Below are positions 1 through 5,689 of a stretch of 8,693 nt of DNA, one piece after another. Made by a program: the position numbers and the translations under genes. The number at the start of each line of letters is the position of its first letter. Position 1 is the first letter of the stretch. The stretch is from SAR202 cluster bacterium (lineage in GTDB: Bacteria > Chloroflexota > Dehalococcoidia > Lucifugimonadales > UBA3495), in assembly GCA_009392095.1 (NCBI GenBank), contig VFHF01000313.1, forward strand, positions 1 through 8,693. The letters run 5' to 3'. A model generated the notes under the pieces. That model had not been told where the DNA came from, made no database searches, and was given only the letters and a program-made list of their open reading frames with translations.

Positions 1-417
1 AGATAGGGGCCAGCCAGATACTGTGGGAGAAGGCCGAGAGGCACCCAAATATGGAGATAATGCTTGGCAAGGCAGTCCAGAAATTCAAAGGAAAAGGCCA
101 CTTGGAGTCGATAATCGTCTAGGATCGGAAAATCGGTGAAAAGAAGAACTATTCCCGGCAGCCGCGTTCATATACATCGGGCTGGACCCCAATACCGCTT
201 TCGTCAAAGATATCGTTGAGGCCGACAAGTGGGGCTTTATCACCACCAGTCGAATCATGGAGACTAGCATGGAGGGAGTGTTCGCCGCCAGTGACGGCCG
301 CGGAGTCAGCACCAAACAAACAGGTGGCTAGCGCGGTGGGTGAAGGCGCGACTGCCTCTGATGATCCGTAACTACCTGGAGAAACAGCAGAGGAATCGCG
401 GGTATAGGGGGGATTAA
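1..417 (+). pseudogene. Decayed thioredoxin reductase (C-terminal remnant, broken by a stop and frameshifts)
   Basis: Pieces in three + strand frames join into a collinear C-terminal half of a TrxB-like flavoprotein. Frame 3 from base 3 reads through SQILWEKAERHPNMEIMLGK and ends at an in-frame TAG (120-122) where the family usually has a charged residue. Between about 141 and 148 the frame changes and reads ELFPAAAFIYIGLDPNTAF, then the METSMEGVFAAS section. At 311-323 an apparent 4-base duplication (AAAC AAAC) shifts the frame; reading resumes as KQVASAVGEGATA. At 356-358 another shift leads to LMIRNYLEKQQRNRGYRGD and a TAA at 415-417. The FAD-binding Gly-Asp of the GVFAAGD motif is Ser-Asp here. 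The N-terminal half lies outside the window. Known TrxB order (NADPH domain end, then FAD-binding C-terminus) supports the identification. It is non-functional unless the assembly is faulty. It is not a simple copy of the intact trxB at 1643-2572, whose C-terminus differs clearly. Confidence 0.85.
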
Positions 418-466
418 TACCATTCGGCATCGGAATCGATCGCCGAATTAGAAAATCGGTCCAAGA

Positions 467-505
467 AAAGCGTAGGGGCACGGCAACGCCGTGCCCCTAC
501 GCTTT
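467..505. repeat. 18-bp perfect inverted repeat with 3-nt loop (REP-like palindrome, possible terminator)
   Basis: The left arm AAAGCGTAGGGGCACGGC (467-484) and its exact reverse complement (488-505) are separated by AAC. The core, GTAGGGGCACGGC and its complement, looks like the palindromes that recur many times in some environmental genomes; that is recollection and inference, since only one copy is in view. It sits between the trxB remnant and the 3' end of the - strand fur gene. Read on the - strand the stem runs into TTTTCTTGG, a short U-rich run, so it could end fur transcripts. Confidence 0.8.
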
Positions 506-521
506 GAAGTTCGGTCCTTGC

Positions 522-977
522 CTACCCGCCAGACGAGTCTGACCGATGGTCGCGGAGATGGGCGCAGTTGGGGCACCAGCCATAGAAGTCAACACGCTGA
601 CCGGTGAACAGGAAATCTGAGGATTCTTCCAGCCGTTCACGCAATTCGGACACCATGCCTTGTCCCACGTCGGCGTCATGCACGCTGCCGCAGCCGACAC
701 AGACCAGGTTGGCATGGGGAGAAAGGTTGGCGTCGTACCGTGACTGCTTCTGGAAGGGCAATTCACGCACAATTCCAGCCTGCTCCAATACTGTCAACGT
801 GGAGTAAACCGTGGCCAGCGTCACATAGGGGAAGAACTCTTTCACCCGCCCGAAGATCTCTTTCACTGAAGGGTGGTCCCCAGAGTTAACCACCACTTCC
901 GCGATGGCCAACCGTTGCGGCGTAAGCCGTATCCCCAAAGTTTTTAACTTCGTGCCAAGTTCGTCCTGTGTAGTCAC
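522..977 (-). CDS. Fur/PerR-family metal- or peroxide-responsive transcriptional regulator
   Basis: A 151-residue protein of normal Fur-family length. Residues 1-80 form the winged-helix DNA-binding half (GIRLTPQRLAI at 15-25, TLATVYSTLTVLEQAGIV at 53-70). Residues 81-151 form the dimerisation and metal half. Two CxxC pairs, C93/C96 and C135/C138, match the structural zinc site. By alignment to Bacillus PerR, the regulatory metal ligands would be H35, D82, H88, N90 and D101, so Asn replaces the second His of the HxH pair. Family members repress peroxide, iron, zinc or manganese genes; PerR-like is favoured by D101 and by the thioredoxin reductase upstream, but Fur or Zur cannot be excluded. 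The start is GTG: an in-frame TGA lies five codons upstream, and GAGG precedes the start by 10 nt. A 7-1-7 operator-like box lies 153 bp upstream, suggesting autoregulation. The gene follows the trxB/CoA-binding pair on the same strand, but the gap argues for its own promoter. Confidence 0.93.
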   Translation of the reverse strand: MTTQDELGTKLKTLGIRLTPQRLAIAEVVVNSGDHPSVKEIFGRVKEFFPYVTLATVYSTLTVLEQAGIVRELPFQKQSRYDANLSPHANLVCVGCGSVHDADVGQGMVSELRERLEESSDFLFTGQRVDFYGWCPNCAHLRDHRSDSSGG

Positions 978-1208
978 TGCAATGCTGCCTCATTAGAGTT
1001 CAATCGGAAGGTGATGGCCATGCCCCATTTCGACATTGTCTCCTCGCCGGTGGTCAGGGTTACGAGAGCCCATCCAGAGGGAACGCCGGAACAAATCGAC
1101 ATGGCTCAGTCTCGCCCACTACTGGCCAAGAATTATAATAATTCCAACATAAAATCGCCTATTAGGTATGATAGATGCCCAGGCGGACCGGCTTAGCTCA
1201 CCCTGATC
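978..1208. other. Intergenic region upstream of the Fur-family gene
   Basis: No convincing gene is seen on either strand. A 61-codon + strand frame at 1011-1196 has no ribosome binding site and no family resemblance. The segment is relatively AT-rich around 1130-1170 and contains the Fur-type box described separately, which also contains TATAAT on both strands. A small palindrome CCTATTAGG (1158-1166) lies next to it. It most likely serves as promoter and leader for the regulator. Confidence 0.6.
1130..1144. promoter_or_regulatory. Fur-family operator, perfect 7-1-7 inverted repeat
   Basis: The sequence GAATTAT-A-ATAATTC is a perfect 7-1-7 palindrome, the architecture known for Fur, PerR and Zur boxes (PerR consensus TTATAAT-N-ATTATAA). 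It lies on the 5' side of the Fur-family gene, 153 bp from its GTG. A TATAAT hexamer is embedded on the - strand (1132-1137), so bound repressor would cover a -10 element. No good -35 is visible at 17 nt, so the exact promoter is uncertain. The target is inferred to be the regulator gene itself. Confidence 0.65.
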
Positions 1209-1268
1209 CTAGCTTCCGTGGACCTCTGCCTGTTGGCCACCAGACCGGCGGCGGTGTTGGCGGAGGGT
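1209..1268 (-). other. In-frame continuation of the CoA-binding gene beyond its UGA (possible readthrough or decayed C-terminus)
   Basis: After the UGA (1269-1271 on the + strand) 19 sense codons follow in the same frame before TAG. Their start, TLRQHRRR, resembles the family tail after the conserved Cys. On the - strand, CCGCC (15-19 nt after the UGA) can pair with GGUGG around an 8-nt loop beginning with G. That is roughly the geometry of a bacterial SECIS, but a stem this short in GC-rich DNA can arise by chance. Confidence 0.4.
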
Positions 1269-1631
1269 TCAATCGTCCATGATCACCGGGATGCCGGCGG
1301 CCTCTGCCTTCGCGGCCCACTCCGGGTTTACCACGCCGTCCTGCATCCAGATGTATTTTACGCCGATCTCGATGGCCTGCTCCACCACCGGCGCCACCAA
1401 TTCAGAACGCCGGAATATGTTGACCATATCGATTGAATCTGGGACTGACTGGAGGTCAGGGTAACTCTTCTCGCCCAGCACTTCTTCAATCATGGGATTG
1501 ACCGGGATAATCCGGTAGCCCTGTTCTTGCATGTACCGGGTGACACGGTAGCTGATCCGGTCTGGGTCGCCGGACAGGCCGACCACCGCGATAGTCTTGC
1601 TGTTCTGAAGTTGCTCGTCAACCAGGTCCAT
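1269..1631 (-). CDS. CoA-binding domain protein (YccU-like), ending at a UGA in place of the conserved Cys
   Basis: A single Rossmann-like CoA_binding_2 domain. The N-terminal nucleotide loop is AVVGLSGDPDRISYRV (15-30), followed by GYRIIPVNP (38-46), LGEKSYPDL (52-60), DMVNIFRRSE (68-77) and WMQDGVVN (95-102). Relatives bind CoA; their cellular role is poorly defined, and they have been linked to thiol and CoA metabolism. The start is ATG with a strong AAGGGGGT ribosome site a few bases upstream, 11 nt after the trxB stop, so the two genes are probably co-transcribed. The annotated frame has 120 codons and stops after VIMDD. The family normally continues with a Cys and then a His/Arg-containing tail (MDRCxxxEHRRL-like). 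Here the codon after MDD is TGA, and the same frame continues as TLRQHRRRSGG to a TAG at 1209-1211, which would give 140 residues, close to the usual length. The gene is either C-terminally truncated by a nonsense change, affected by a sequence error, or recoded. Confidence 0.88.
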   Translation of the reverse strand: MDLVDEQLQNSKTIAVVGLSGDPDRISYRVTRYMQEQGYRIIPVNPMIEEVLGEKSYPDLQSVPDSIDMVNIFRRSELVAPVVEQAIEIGVKYIWMQDGVVNPEWAAKAEAAGIPVIMDD

Positions 1632-1642
1632 ATTACCCCCTT

Positions 1643-2572
1643 CTAGTTCCAGTTCATTGCCGAGATGTACTTGTAGGCCGCGATGGCGGCTGTGGCGCCA
1701 TCGCCGGCGGCGGAGACCAACTGGGATGAGGAGTTCTGCCGTAGGTCCCCGATCACATAGACGCCGGGCACCGCGGTCTCCATGGAGACACTCGTCGGGA
1801 TATGGCCGGCGTTGTCGGCCTTCAACAGCCCGTCCACTATACTGGAATTGGGCTCGAGACCGACGTAAACGAACAGCCCGGAAAGCTCCATGACGTTCTC
1901 TAAGTTGGTCACAGTATTGCGCATCCGGATCCCGGAGACGGTGTCCGGTCCTAGGACCTCTTCGATGACCGTGTTCCAGACGACTTCGATCTTGCGGTTG
2001 TCGCTGACCCGGTCGACGAGGGACTTTTGCGCCTTAAAATAGTCGCGGCGATGGACCAATAAAACACGCTCGGCGTACTCGGTCAGAGTCAAAGCCTCGT
2101 CGGCAGCTGAGTCCCCTCCACCGACCACGGCAACGACTTGGTTCATGTATAAAGGCCCGTCGCAGGTGGCGCACTGAGAGACTCCCCGGCCGAAAAACTC
2201 CTCCTCCCCGGGTATGCCTAACTGCCGGAGGGTGGAGCCGGCCGCGATGATCACTGTCTTGCCCCGGAGTTCTCCGGCGTCGCTTGAGACCACCCGGTAG
2301 TCGCCGTCCTTGGCGACCTTGGTGGTTTCGCCCATGATGAAATCAGCGCCGGCGTTCATGGCCTGTTCCTGCACCGCCGGACCCAACTCGGCCCCGGAGA
2401 TACCCTCCGGGAAGCCGGGGAAGTTGTCGATCTTCTCGATGTTGATGATGGACGCCCCACCCATCATCCGCTCGACGATGCCCGTCCGCAGTCCATAATT
2501 GGCGGCGTACATGCCGGCGGTCATTCCTGCCACGCCTCCGCCGACGATCAAGACGTCATAATTTTCTGCCAA
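1643..2572 (-). CDS. trxB: Thioredoxin reductase (NADPH-dependent flavoprotein)
   Basis: Transfers electrons from NADPH through FAD and a CxxC disulfide to thioredoxin in the cytoplasm. From the chosen start the order is: FAD dinucleotide motif GGGVAG (11-16), the IDNFPGFPEGISG segment (48-60), redox-active CATC with C134 and C137, NADPH motif GGGDSA (151-156), the phosphate-binding HRRDYFKA (174-181), and the C-terminal FAD motif VYVIGD (271-276). At 309 residues it is a normal low-molecular-weight TrxB. The start chosen is TTG at 2570-2572: GGAGG lies 8 nt upstream and the protein then opens MAENYDVLIVGGG, as relatives do. A longer frame from GTG at 2585-2587 lacks a ribosome site and would bury GGAGG in codons. 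It is the first gene of a pair with the CoA-binding protein and has a strong promoter at 2668-2696. A decayed trxB relative sits at 1-417. Some relatives act on ferredoxin or other partners; TrxB is preferred for the intact CxxC and NADPH motifs. Confidence 0.94.
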   Translation of the reverse strand: MAENYDVLIVGGGVAGMTAGMYAANYGLRTGIVERMMGGASIINIEKIDNFPGFPEGISGAELGPAVQEQAMNAGADFIMGETTKVAKDGDYRVVSSDAGELRGKTVIIAAGSTLRQLGIPGEEEFFGRGVSQCATCDGPLYMNQVVAVVGGGDSAADEALTLTEYAERVLLVHRRDYFKAQKSLVDRVSDNRKIEVVWNTVIEEVLGPDTVSGIRMRNTVTNLENVMELSGLFVYVGLEPNSSIVDGLLKADNAGHIPTSVSMETAVPGVYVIGDLRQNSSSQLVSAAGDGATAAIAAYKYISAMNWN

Positions 2573-2640
2573 AAGGGGAACCTCCACGGGTATTGAATGC
2601 GATTATCAGTGAATTGTTGATCAGTCACGGAACAGGCGTG

Positions 2641-2692
2641 CACGAAATAGCCCGCCCCGCCCACATTACTATAGGTTGACGCCTATTTCGTG
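2641..2692. promoter_or_regulatory. Inverted 10-bp operator-like repeat flanking the trxB transcription start
   Basis: CACGAAATAG (2641-2650) and its exact complement CTATTTCGTG (2683-2692) are centred 42 bp apart, about four helical turns. The right copy lies in the -35/-10 spacer of the - strand promoter and touches its -35; the left copy lies just past the expected start site. This is where a looping or dimeric repressor could bind. A second inverted pair, GTTGAC (2675-2680) and GTCAAC (2692-2697), overlaps it. The regulator is unknown, and the repeat does not resemble a Fur box. Confidence 0.45.
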
Positions 2693-2696
2693 TCAA
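2668..2696 (-). promoter_or_regulatory. Sigma70-type promoter of the trxB operon
   Basis: On the - strand, TTGACA (2691-2696) is followed by a 17-nt spacer and TATAGT (2668-2673), a consensus -35 with a five-of-six -10. Transcription would begin near 2661, giving a leader of about 90 nt before the TTG start. Confidence 0.7.
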
Positions 2697-2723
2697 CATA
2701 ATCTGGCTGCTTTATACGCTTGG

Positions 2724-2752
2724 TTGCGGCAGAACAGGAGCGCCCATAGAAT
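2724..2752 (+). promoter_or_regulatory. Probable promoter of the CocE/NonD hydrolase gene
   Basis: TTGCGG (2724-2729), a 17-nt spacer and TAGAAT (2747-2752) fit a sigma70 promoter with a good -10 and a weak -35. The leader would be about 35 nt. An alternative is TTGACG at 2676-2681 with CATAAT (15-nt spacer), which is less well spaced. Confidence 0.45.
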
Positions 2753-2794
2753 TGAATTGGCCGTCCCACCTCGTAACCAACCAGGAGCCAACTC

Positions 2795-4621
2795 ATGCCC
2801 GGCCTGCTGAACGAAGTCCATACCGAATCCAACGTCATAGCCGCCATGCGCGACGGCGTACTCCTGGCGTCCGATGTCTACCGTCCCGCCGAAGCAGGGG
2901 CTCCCATCGACGCGGCTTTTCCGGTCCTGCTCCAGCGTACGCCTTACAGCAAAACGAGGCCAGACCTAGTTCAGGAAGCGATGTTCTTCACCTCTCACGG
3001 CTATGTTACGGTGGTACAAGACTGCCGGGCACGTTACGAATCCGAGGGCGAGTTCACCAAGTACATCGATGAGGGCGAGGACGGGTTCGATACACTGGCT
3101 TGGTTGGCGCAGCAGCCCTGGCACGGTGGCAAGGTCGGCACCTATGGTCTGTCCTACTCGGCGCACACTCAAGCGGCGGCGGCGTGCCTGAACCCCCCGA
3201 ACCTGGGCTGTATGTGGCTGGATTCGGGTGGGTTCTCCAACGCCTTCCTCAACGCCTGCCGCAACGGTGGCGCCTTTGAACTCCGGCAATTGACCTGGGC
3301 CTACAAAGAGGCCGTCGAAAGTCGGAAAGCCAATGCACTCCCGAAGACAGTCAAGGCGGCGCTCGAAGCCCAGGACATCTTTGGCTGGTTCAACCGGCTG
3401 CCCTGGAAGAAGGGACACTCGCCCCTGCAGTGGACGCCCGACTACGAAGACTATCTGCTGGATATCTGGACTAGGGAAAACTTCGACAACTACTGGAAGC
3501 AGATCGGCCTCTGCGCTGAGGAATACTACGATGTGTTTTCCGACGTGCCTCAGGTGCATATGAGCGCCTGGTACGACCCTTATTCCAGGACGGCCACCGA
3601 TAATTTCTTGGCGCTTTCCAGTGCGAAGAAAGGCCCGGTCACTTTGCTGATGGGCCCCTGGACCCACGGCGCCCGCACGCTGACCCATTCCGGGAACGTC
3701 GATTTCGGCGAACAGGCAACGATCGACAACAATCTTGCGGAGGACTTTAACCACCTGCGGCTCCGGTTCTTCGATCGCTGGCTCAAAGACGAACAAAATG
3801 GCTTGGAAGACGATGCGCCGGTAAAGTTGTTTGTAATGGGCGGCGGCTCGGGCCGCACGAACTCTCAACAGCGCCTGGACCATGGTGGCCGATGGCGGAA
3901 CGAGGACGAATGGCCTCTGGCCCGCGCCGTGAAAACGCCGTTCTACCTGCATCCCGGCGGCGGACTGTCCACCCAGCTTCCGGAGAGCCCCAGCTCGCCT
4001 GACGAGTATCTGTTTGACCCAAATAACCCGGTGCCAACGGTTGGTGGAAACATCTCCTCGGGACAGCCGGTGATGGCGGCGGGCGGCTTTGACCAGAGGG
4101 AATCGGAAGAATTTGTGGGGTCCAAACAGCCCTATCTACCGCTGGCCTCCCGCCCGGATGTGCTGGCCTTTCAGACTGAATTGTTGGCAGAAGACACGGA
4201 GATTACAGGGCCGGTGTCGGTCCAACTTTGGATCTCTTCCAGCGCCGTGGACACAGACTTCACCGCCAAACTGATAGATGTCTATCCTCCTTCTGAGGAC
4301 TATCCGGAGGGATACGCTCTGAACCTGACCGACGGCATCCTGCGGGTGAAGTTCCGGGACTCGTGGGAGCGGACCGAGTTAATGGCGCCTGGCGAGGTCT
4401 ACCAGGTTGAGTTGAGCTTGCTGCCCATCTCAAATCTTTTTGTGGAGGGACACCGAATCAGGCTGGATATCTCGTCCAGCAACTTCCCCAGATTCGATGT
4501 GAATGGAAACACCGGAAAGAACCCTGGAACATCGGCAGTAAGAATCACGGCCCTCAACAGCGTCTACCACGACAACAACAGGCCGTCCTACGCCCTGCTG
4601 CCGGTGATACCGACCTCCTGA
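2795..4621 (+). CDS. CocE/NonD family hydrolase (X-Pro dipeptidyl-peptidase-like alpha/beta hydrolase)
   Basis: A 608-residue serine hydrolase of the peptidase S15/CocE group, whose members cleave esters, amides such as glutaryl-7-ACA, or X-Pro peptides. The N-terminal alpha/beta hydrolase part starts with the substrate-strand region RDGVLLASDVYRP (19-31), then LLQRTPYSK (45-53) and the DEGEDGFDTLAWLAQQPW segment (92-109). The proposed triad is S120 in YGLSYSA, D261 in WYDPYSRT and H291 in GPWTHG. A helical cap lies between about 150 and 250. The C-terminal jelly-roll domain occupies about 345-600 (FQTELLAEDTEITGPVSVQLW at 459-479, LFVEGHRIRLDISSSNFPRFD at 548-568). The residue after SYS is Ala, where many relatives have Gly. 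No signal peptide is seen, so it is probably cytoplasmic. AGGAG lies 7 nt before the ATG. It diverges from trxB, has no operon partner, and faces the methyltransferase convergently. The substrate cannot be read from sequence. Confidence 0.92.
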   Translation: MPGLLNEVHTESNVIAAMRDGVLLASDVYRPAEAGAPIDAAFPVLLQRTPYSKTRPDLVQEAMFFTSHGYVTVVQDCRARYESEGEFTKYIDEGEDGFDTLAWLAQQPWHGGKVGTYGLSYSAHTQAAAACLNPPNLGCMWLDSGGFSNAFLNACRNGGAFELRQLTWAYKEAVESRKANALPKTVKAALEAQDIFGWFNRLPWKKGHSPLQWTPDYEDYLLDIWTRENFDNYWKQIGLCAEEYYDVFSDVPQVHMSAWYDPYSRTATDNFLALSSAKKGPVTLLMGPWTHGARTLTHSGNVDFGEQATIDNNLAEDFNHLRLRFFDRWLKDEQNGLEDDAPVKLFVMGGGSGRTNSQQRLDHGGRWRNEDEWPLARAVKTPFYLHPGGGLSTQLPESPSSPDEYLFDPNNPVPTVGGNISSGQPVMAAGGFDQRESEEFVGSKQPYLPLASRPDVLAFQTELLAEDTEITGPVSVQLWISSSAVDTDFTAKLIDVYPPSEDYPEGYALNLTDGILRVKFRDSWERTELMAPGEVYQVELSLLPISNLFVEGHRIRLDISSSNFPRFDVNGNTGKNPGTSAVRITALNSVYHDNNRPSYALLPVIPTS

Positions 4622-4856
4622 TTCGGGCGCCACTACTCCACTGTCTTTCCGAAGAACGCCGTAGGACGACGAGGGATCTCGTTAGATGCTGAAACGACGT
4701 TAAATCCAAGCGATGAGACCCCTCGTTCCAGCCGGGGTGACAGGATGCTAGATCCTGGGGTTGATTTGGAGAGGGGAAATTCCCTTTCCCCGTACCGAGG
4801 GAAGGTTAGGATGGGGGCATTCCCAGCCAGTCAGGCCGGAGTTTTTTAATGACCCG
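4622..4856. repeat. Convergent intergenic gap rich in palindromic repeat material
   Basis: No gene is seen. Two blocks can be described. At 4641-4743 an imperfect palindrome has outer arms CTGTC (4641-4645) and GACAG (4739-4743). Its inner arms are ACGAGGGATCTC (4669-4680) and GAGACCCCTCGT (4715-4726), matching at 11 of 12 positions, around a 34-nt centre. At 4773-4791, GGGGAAA and TTTCCCC pair around a 5-nt loop, followed by a G-rich stretch and a T6 run (4842-4847). The first block resembles short MITE-like intergenic elements; it has no transposase. Lying between convergent stop codons, the hairpins may also stop transcription from both sides. Confidence 0.5.
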
Positions 4857-5447
4857 CTAAACTCGGCTGTTGATCAGGGTCATCATGTAGTTCTCTTCGT
4901 TGACGTCCCCGTGGCTCTGGTACTTGAACCCTGCGTCAGCGCCGATCTGGCGCAATTCCTTAGGCGTGATACGCGCCCTCTGGGGCGGGCCTGACTCTGT
5001 TTCTTTCTTATGCCACTCGAGGATGTAGCACCAGCCGCCAGGCATCAGCATATCCTTCGCGGCCTTCAGAAACCGCACCCGGTCTTCAGGGTGGTGGACA
5101 ACGAATGCAATAAATATCCCGTCCAAGGAGGCGGCTTCAACCGGAAATTCGTATTCCTCGCATTTCAGAACTTCGACGTTGCCCATGCGGGCCGTGTCCA
5201 ATCGCCCCTGACAAGCTTCAATCATCTCGTCGGAAGTGTCCAAGGCGTAGACCTTGCCGTGGATCAAGAACTTGGCTAAGGGCAGCGTGAAATAACCGGG
5301 CCCGCAGCCAATGTCAGCTATGGTATCTCTGGGTGTCGCCGGACAATGGCTCAACACACGGAATGGATCAAGTGTTTCAACCCGCTCCGGACGCAGCATC
5401 CGCTCTATCGAACTGGGCATGTCCGGGTGACCTGAATCGGTTGACAT
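4857..5447 (-). CDS. Class I SAM-dependent methyltransferase
   Basis: A compact 196-residue Rossmann-fold methyltransferase, probably cytoplasmic. SAM-binding motif I is IADIGCGPGYFT (43-54). The acidic residue at the end of strand 2 is D70 in VYALDTSDEM. Motif IV is around LDGIFIAFVVHHPE (108-121). Then come MLMPGGWCYILEW (133-145) and a C-terminal segment HKKETESGPPQRARIT followed by an ELRQIGADAGF helix (164-174), as in UbiE/Methyltransf_11 relatives. The substrate is not identifiable; arsenite methylation is not supported because the cysteine pattern is missing. The chosen start is ATG at 5445-5447 with GGAG 12 nt upstream, a slightly long spacing. A six-codon-longer frame from TTG at 5465 has no ribosome site. 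It is a single gene with its own promoter, divergent from glyA. Confidence 0.88.
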   Translation of the reverse strand: MSTDSGHPDMPSSIERMLRPERVETLDPFRVLSHCPATPRDTIADIGCGPGYFTLPLAKFLIHGKVYALDTSDEMIEACQGRLDTARMGNVEVLKCEEYEFPVEAASLDGIFIAFVVHHPEDRVRFLKAAKDMLMPGGWCYILEWHKKETESGPPQRARITPKELRQIGADAGFKYQSHGDVNEENYMMTLINSRV

Positions 5448-5489
5448 AAATGCGTGAATCTCCAAATCGTACGAGTTGCTTCGGCGGTT

Positions 5490-5518
5490 ATTTTAAATGA
5501 CTGGATTGCTCGTCGCAA
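5490..5518 (-). promoter_or_regulatory. Promoter of the methyltransferase gene
   Basis: On the - strand, TTGCGA (5513-5518), a 17-nt spacer and TAAAAT (5490-5495) form a good sigma70-type promoter. The expected start near 5483 leaves a leader of about 36 nt. Confidence 0.6.
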
Positions 5519-5537
5519 ATAGTCTGAAAAAACTCCG

Positions 5538-5566
5538 TTGACACGCCTGAAACCTCATCGTACACT
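5538..5566 (+). promoter_or_regulatory. Promoter of glyA
   Basis: TTGACA (5538-5543), a 17-nt spacer and TACACT (5561-5566) give a consensus -35 with a four-of-six -10. The start should be near 5573, leaving a leader of about 115 nt. Inside the leader a small hairpin TAGCAG/CTGCTA (5623-5628 with 5636-5641) is visible, and a palindrome CACCGGTG lies at 5582-5589. I could not match the leader to a glycine, THF, SAM or ZTP riboswitch. Confidence 0.65.
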
Positions 5567-5689
5567 ACTCTCGTGATCCCGCACCGGTGGGGCGTGAAAC
5601 GTTACTGGAACTCCACGTCATATAGCAGACATAACCTGCTAAATTCCCACTGATTTTCCCATTAACCAATCGCCTCATTGGAGACACCT

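Noticed and set aside
149..481. A 110-codon - strand frame opposite the trxB remnant
   Set aside because: The + strand pieces match thioredoxin reductase; the antisense frame has no homology signal and runs into the palindrome.
1011..1196. A 61-codon + strand frame upstream of the Fur-family gene
   Set aside because: No ribosome site or motif; it runs across the operator-like box.
1261..1277. A GGTTCAATC string resembling a tRNA T-loop
   Set aside because: No matching T-stem, acceptor stem or CCA; it is the complement of the end of the CoA-binding gene.
2966..3952. A 328-codon open frame on the - strand opposite the CocE/NonD gene
   Set aside because: It is antisense to a gene with a clear catalytic triad, has no ribosome site or recognisable domain, and open antisense frames are common in GC-rich DNA.
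5581..5620. Possible ZTP (pfl) riboswitch, from GGGGCGTGA in the glyA leader
   Set aside because: Only a few bases resemble the motif, and the downstream conserved pseudoknot half is missing.
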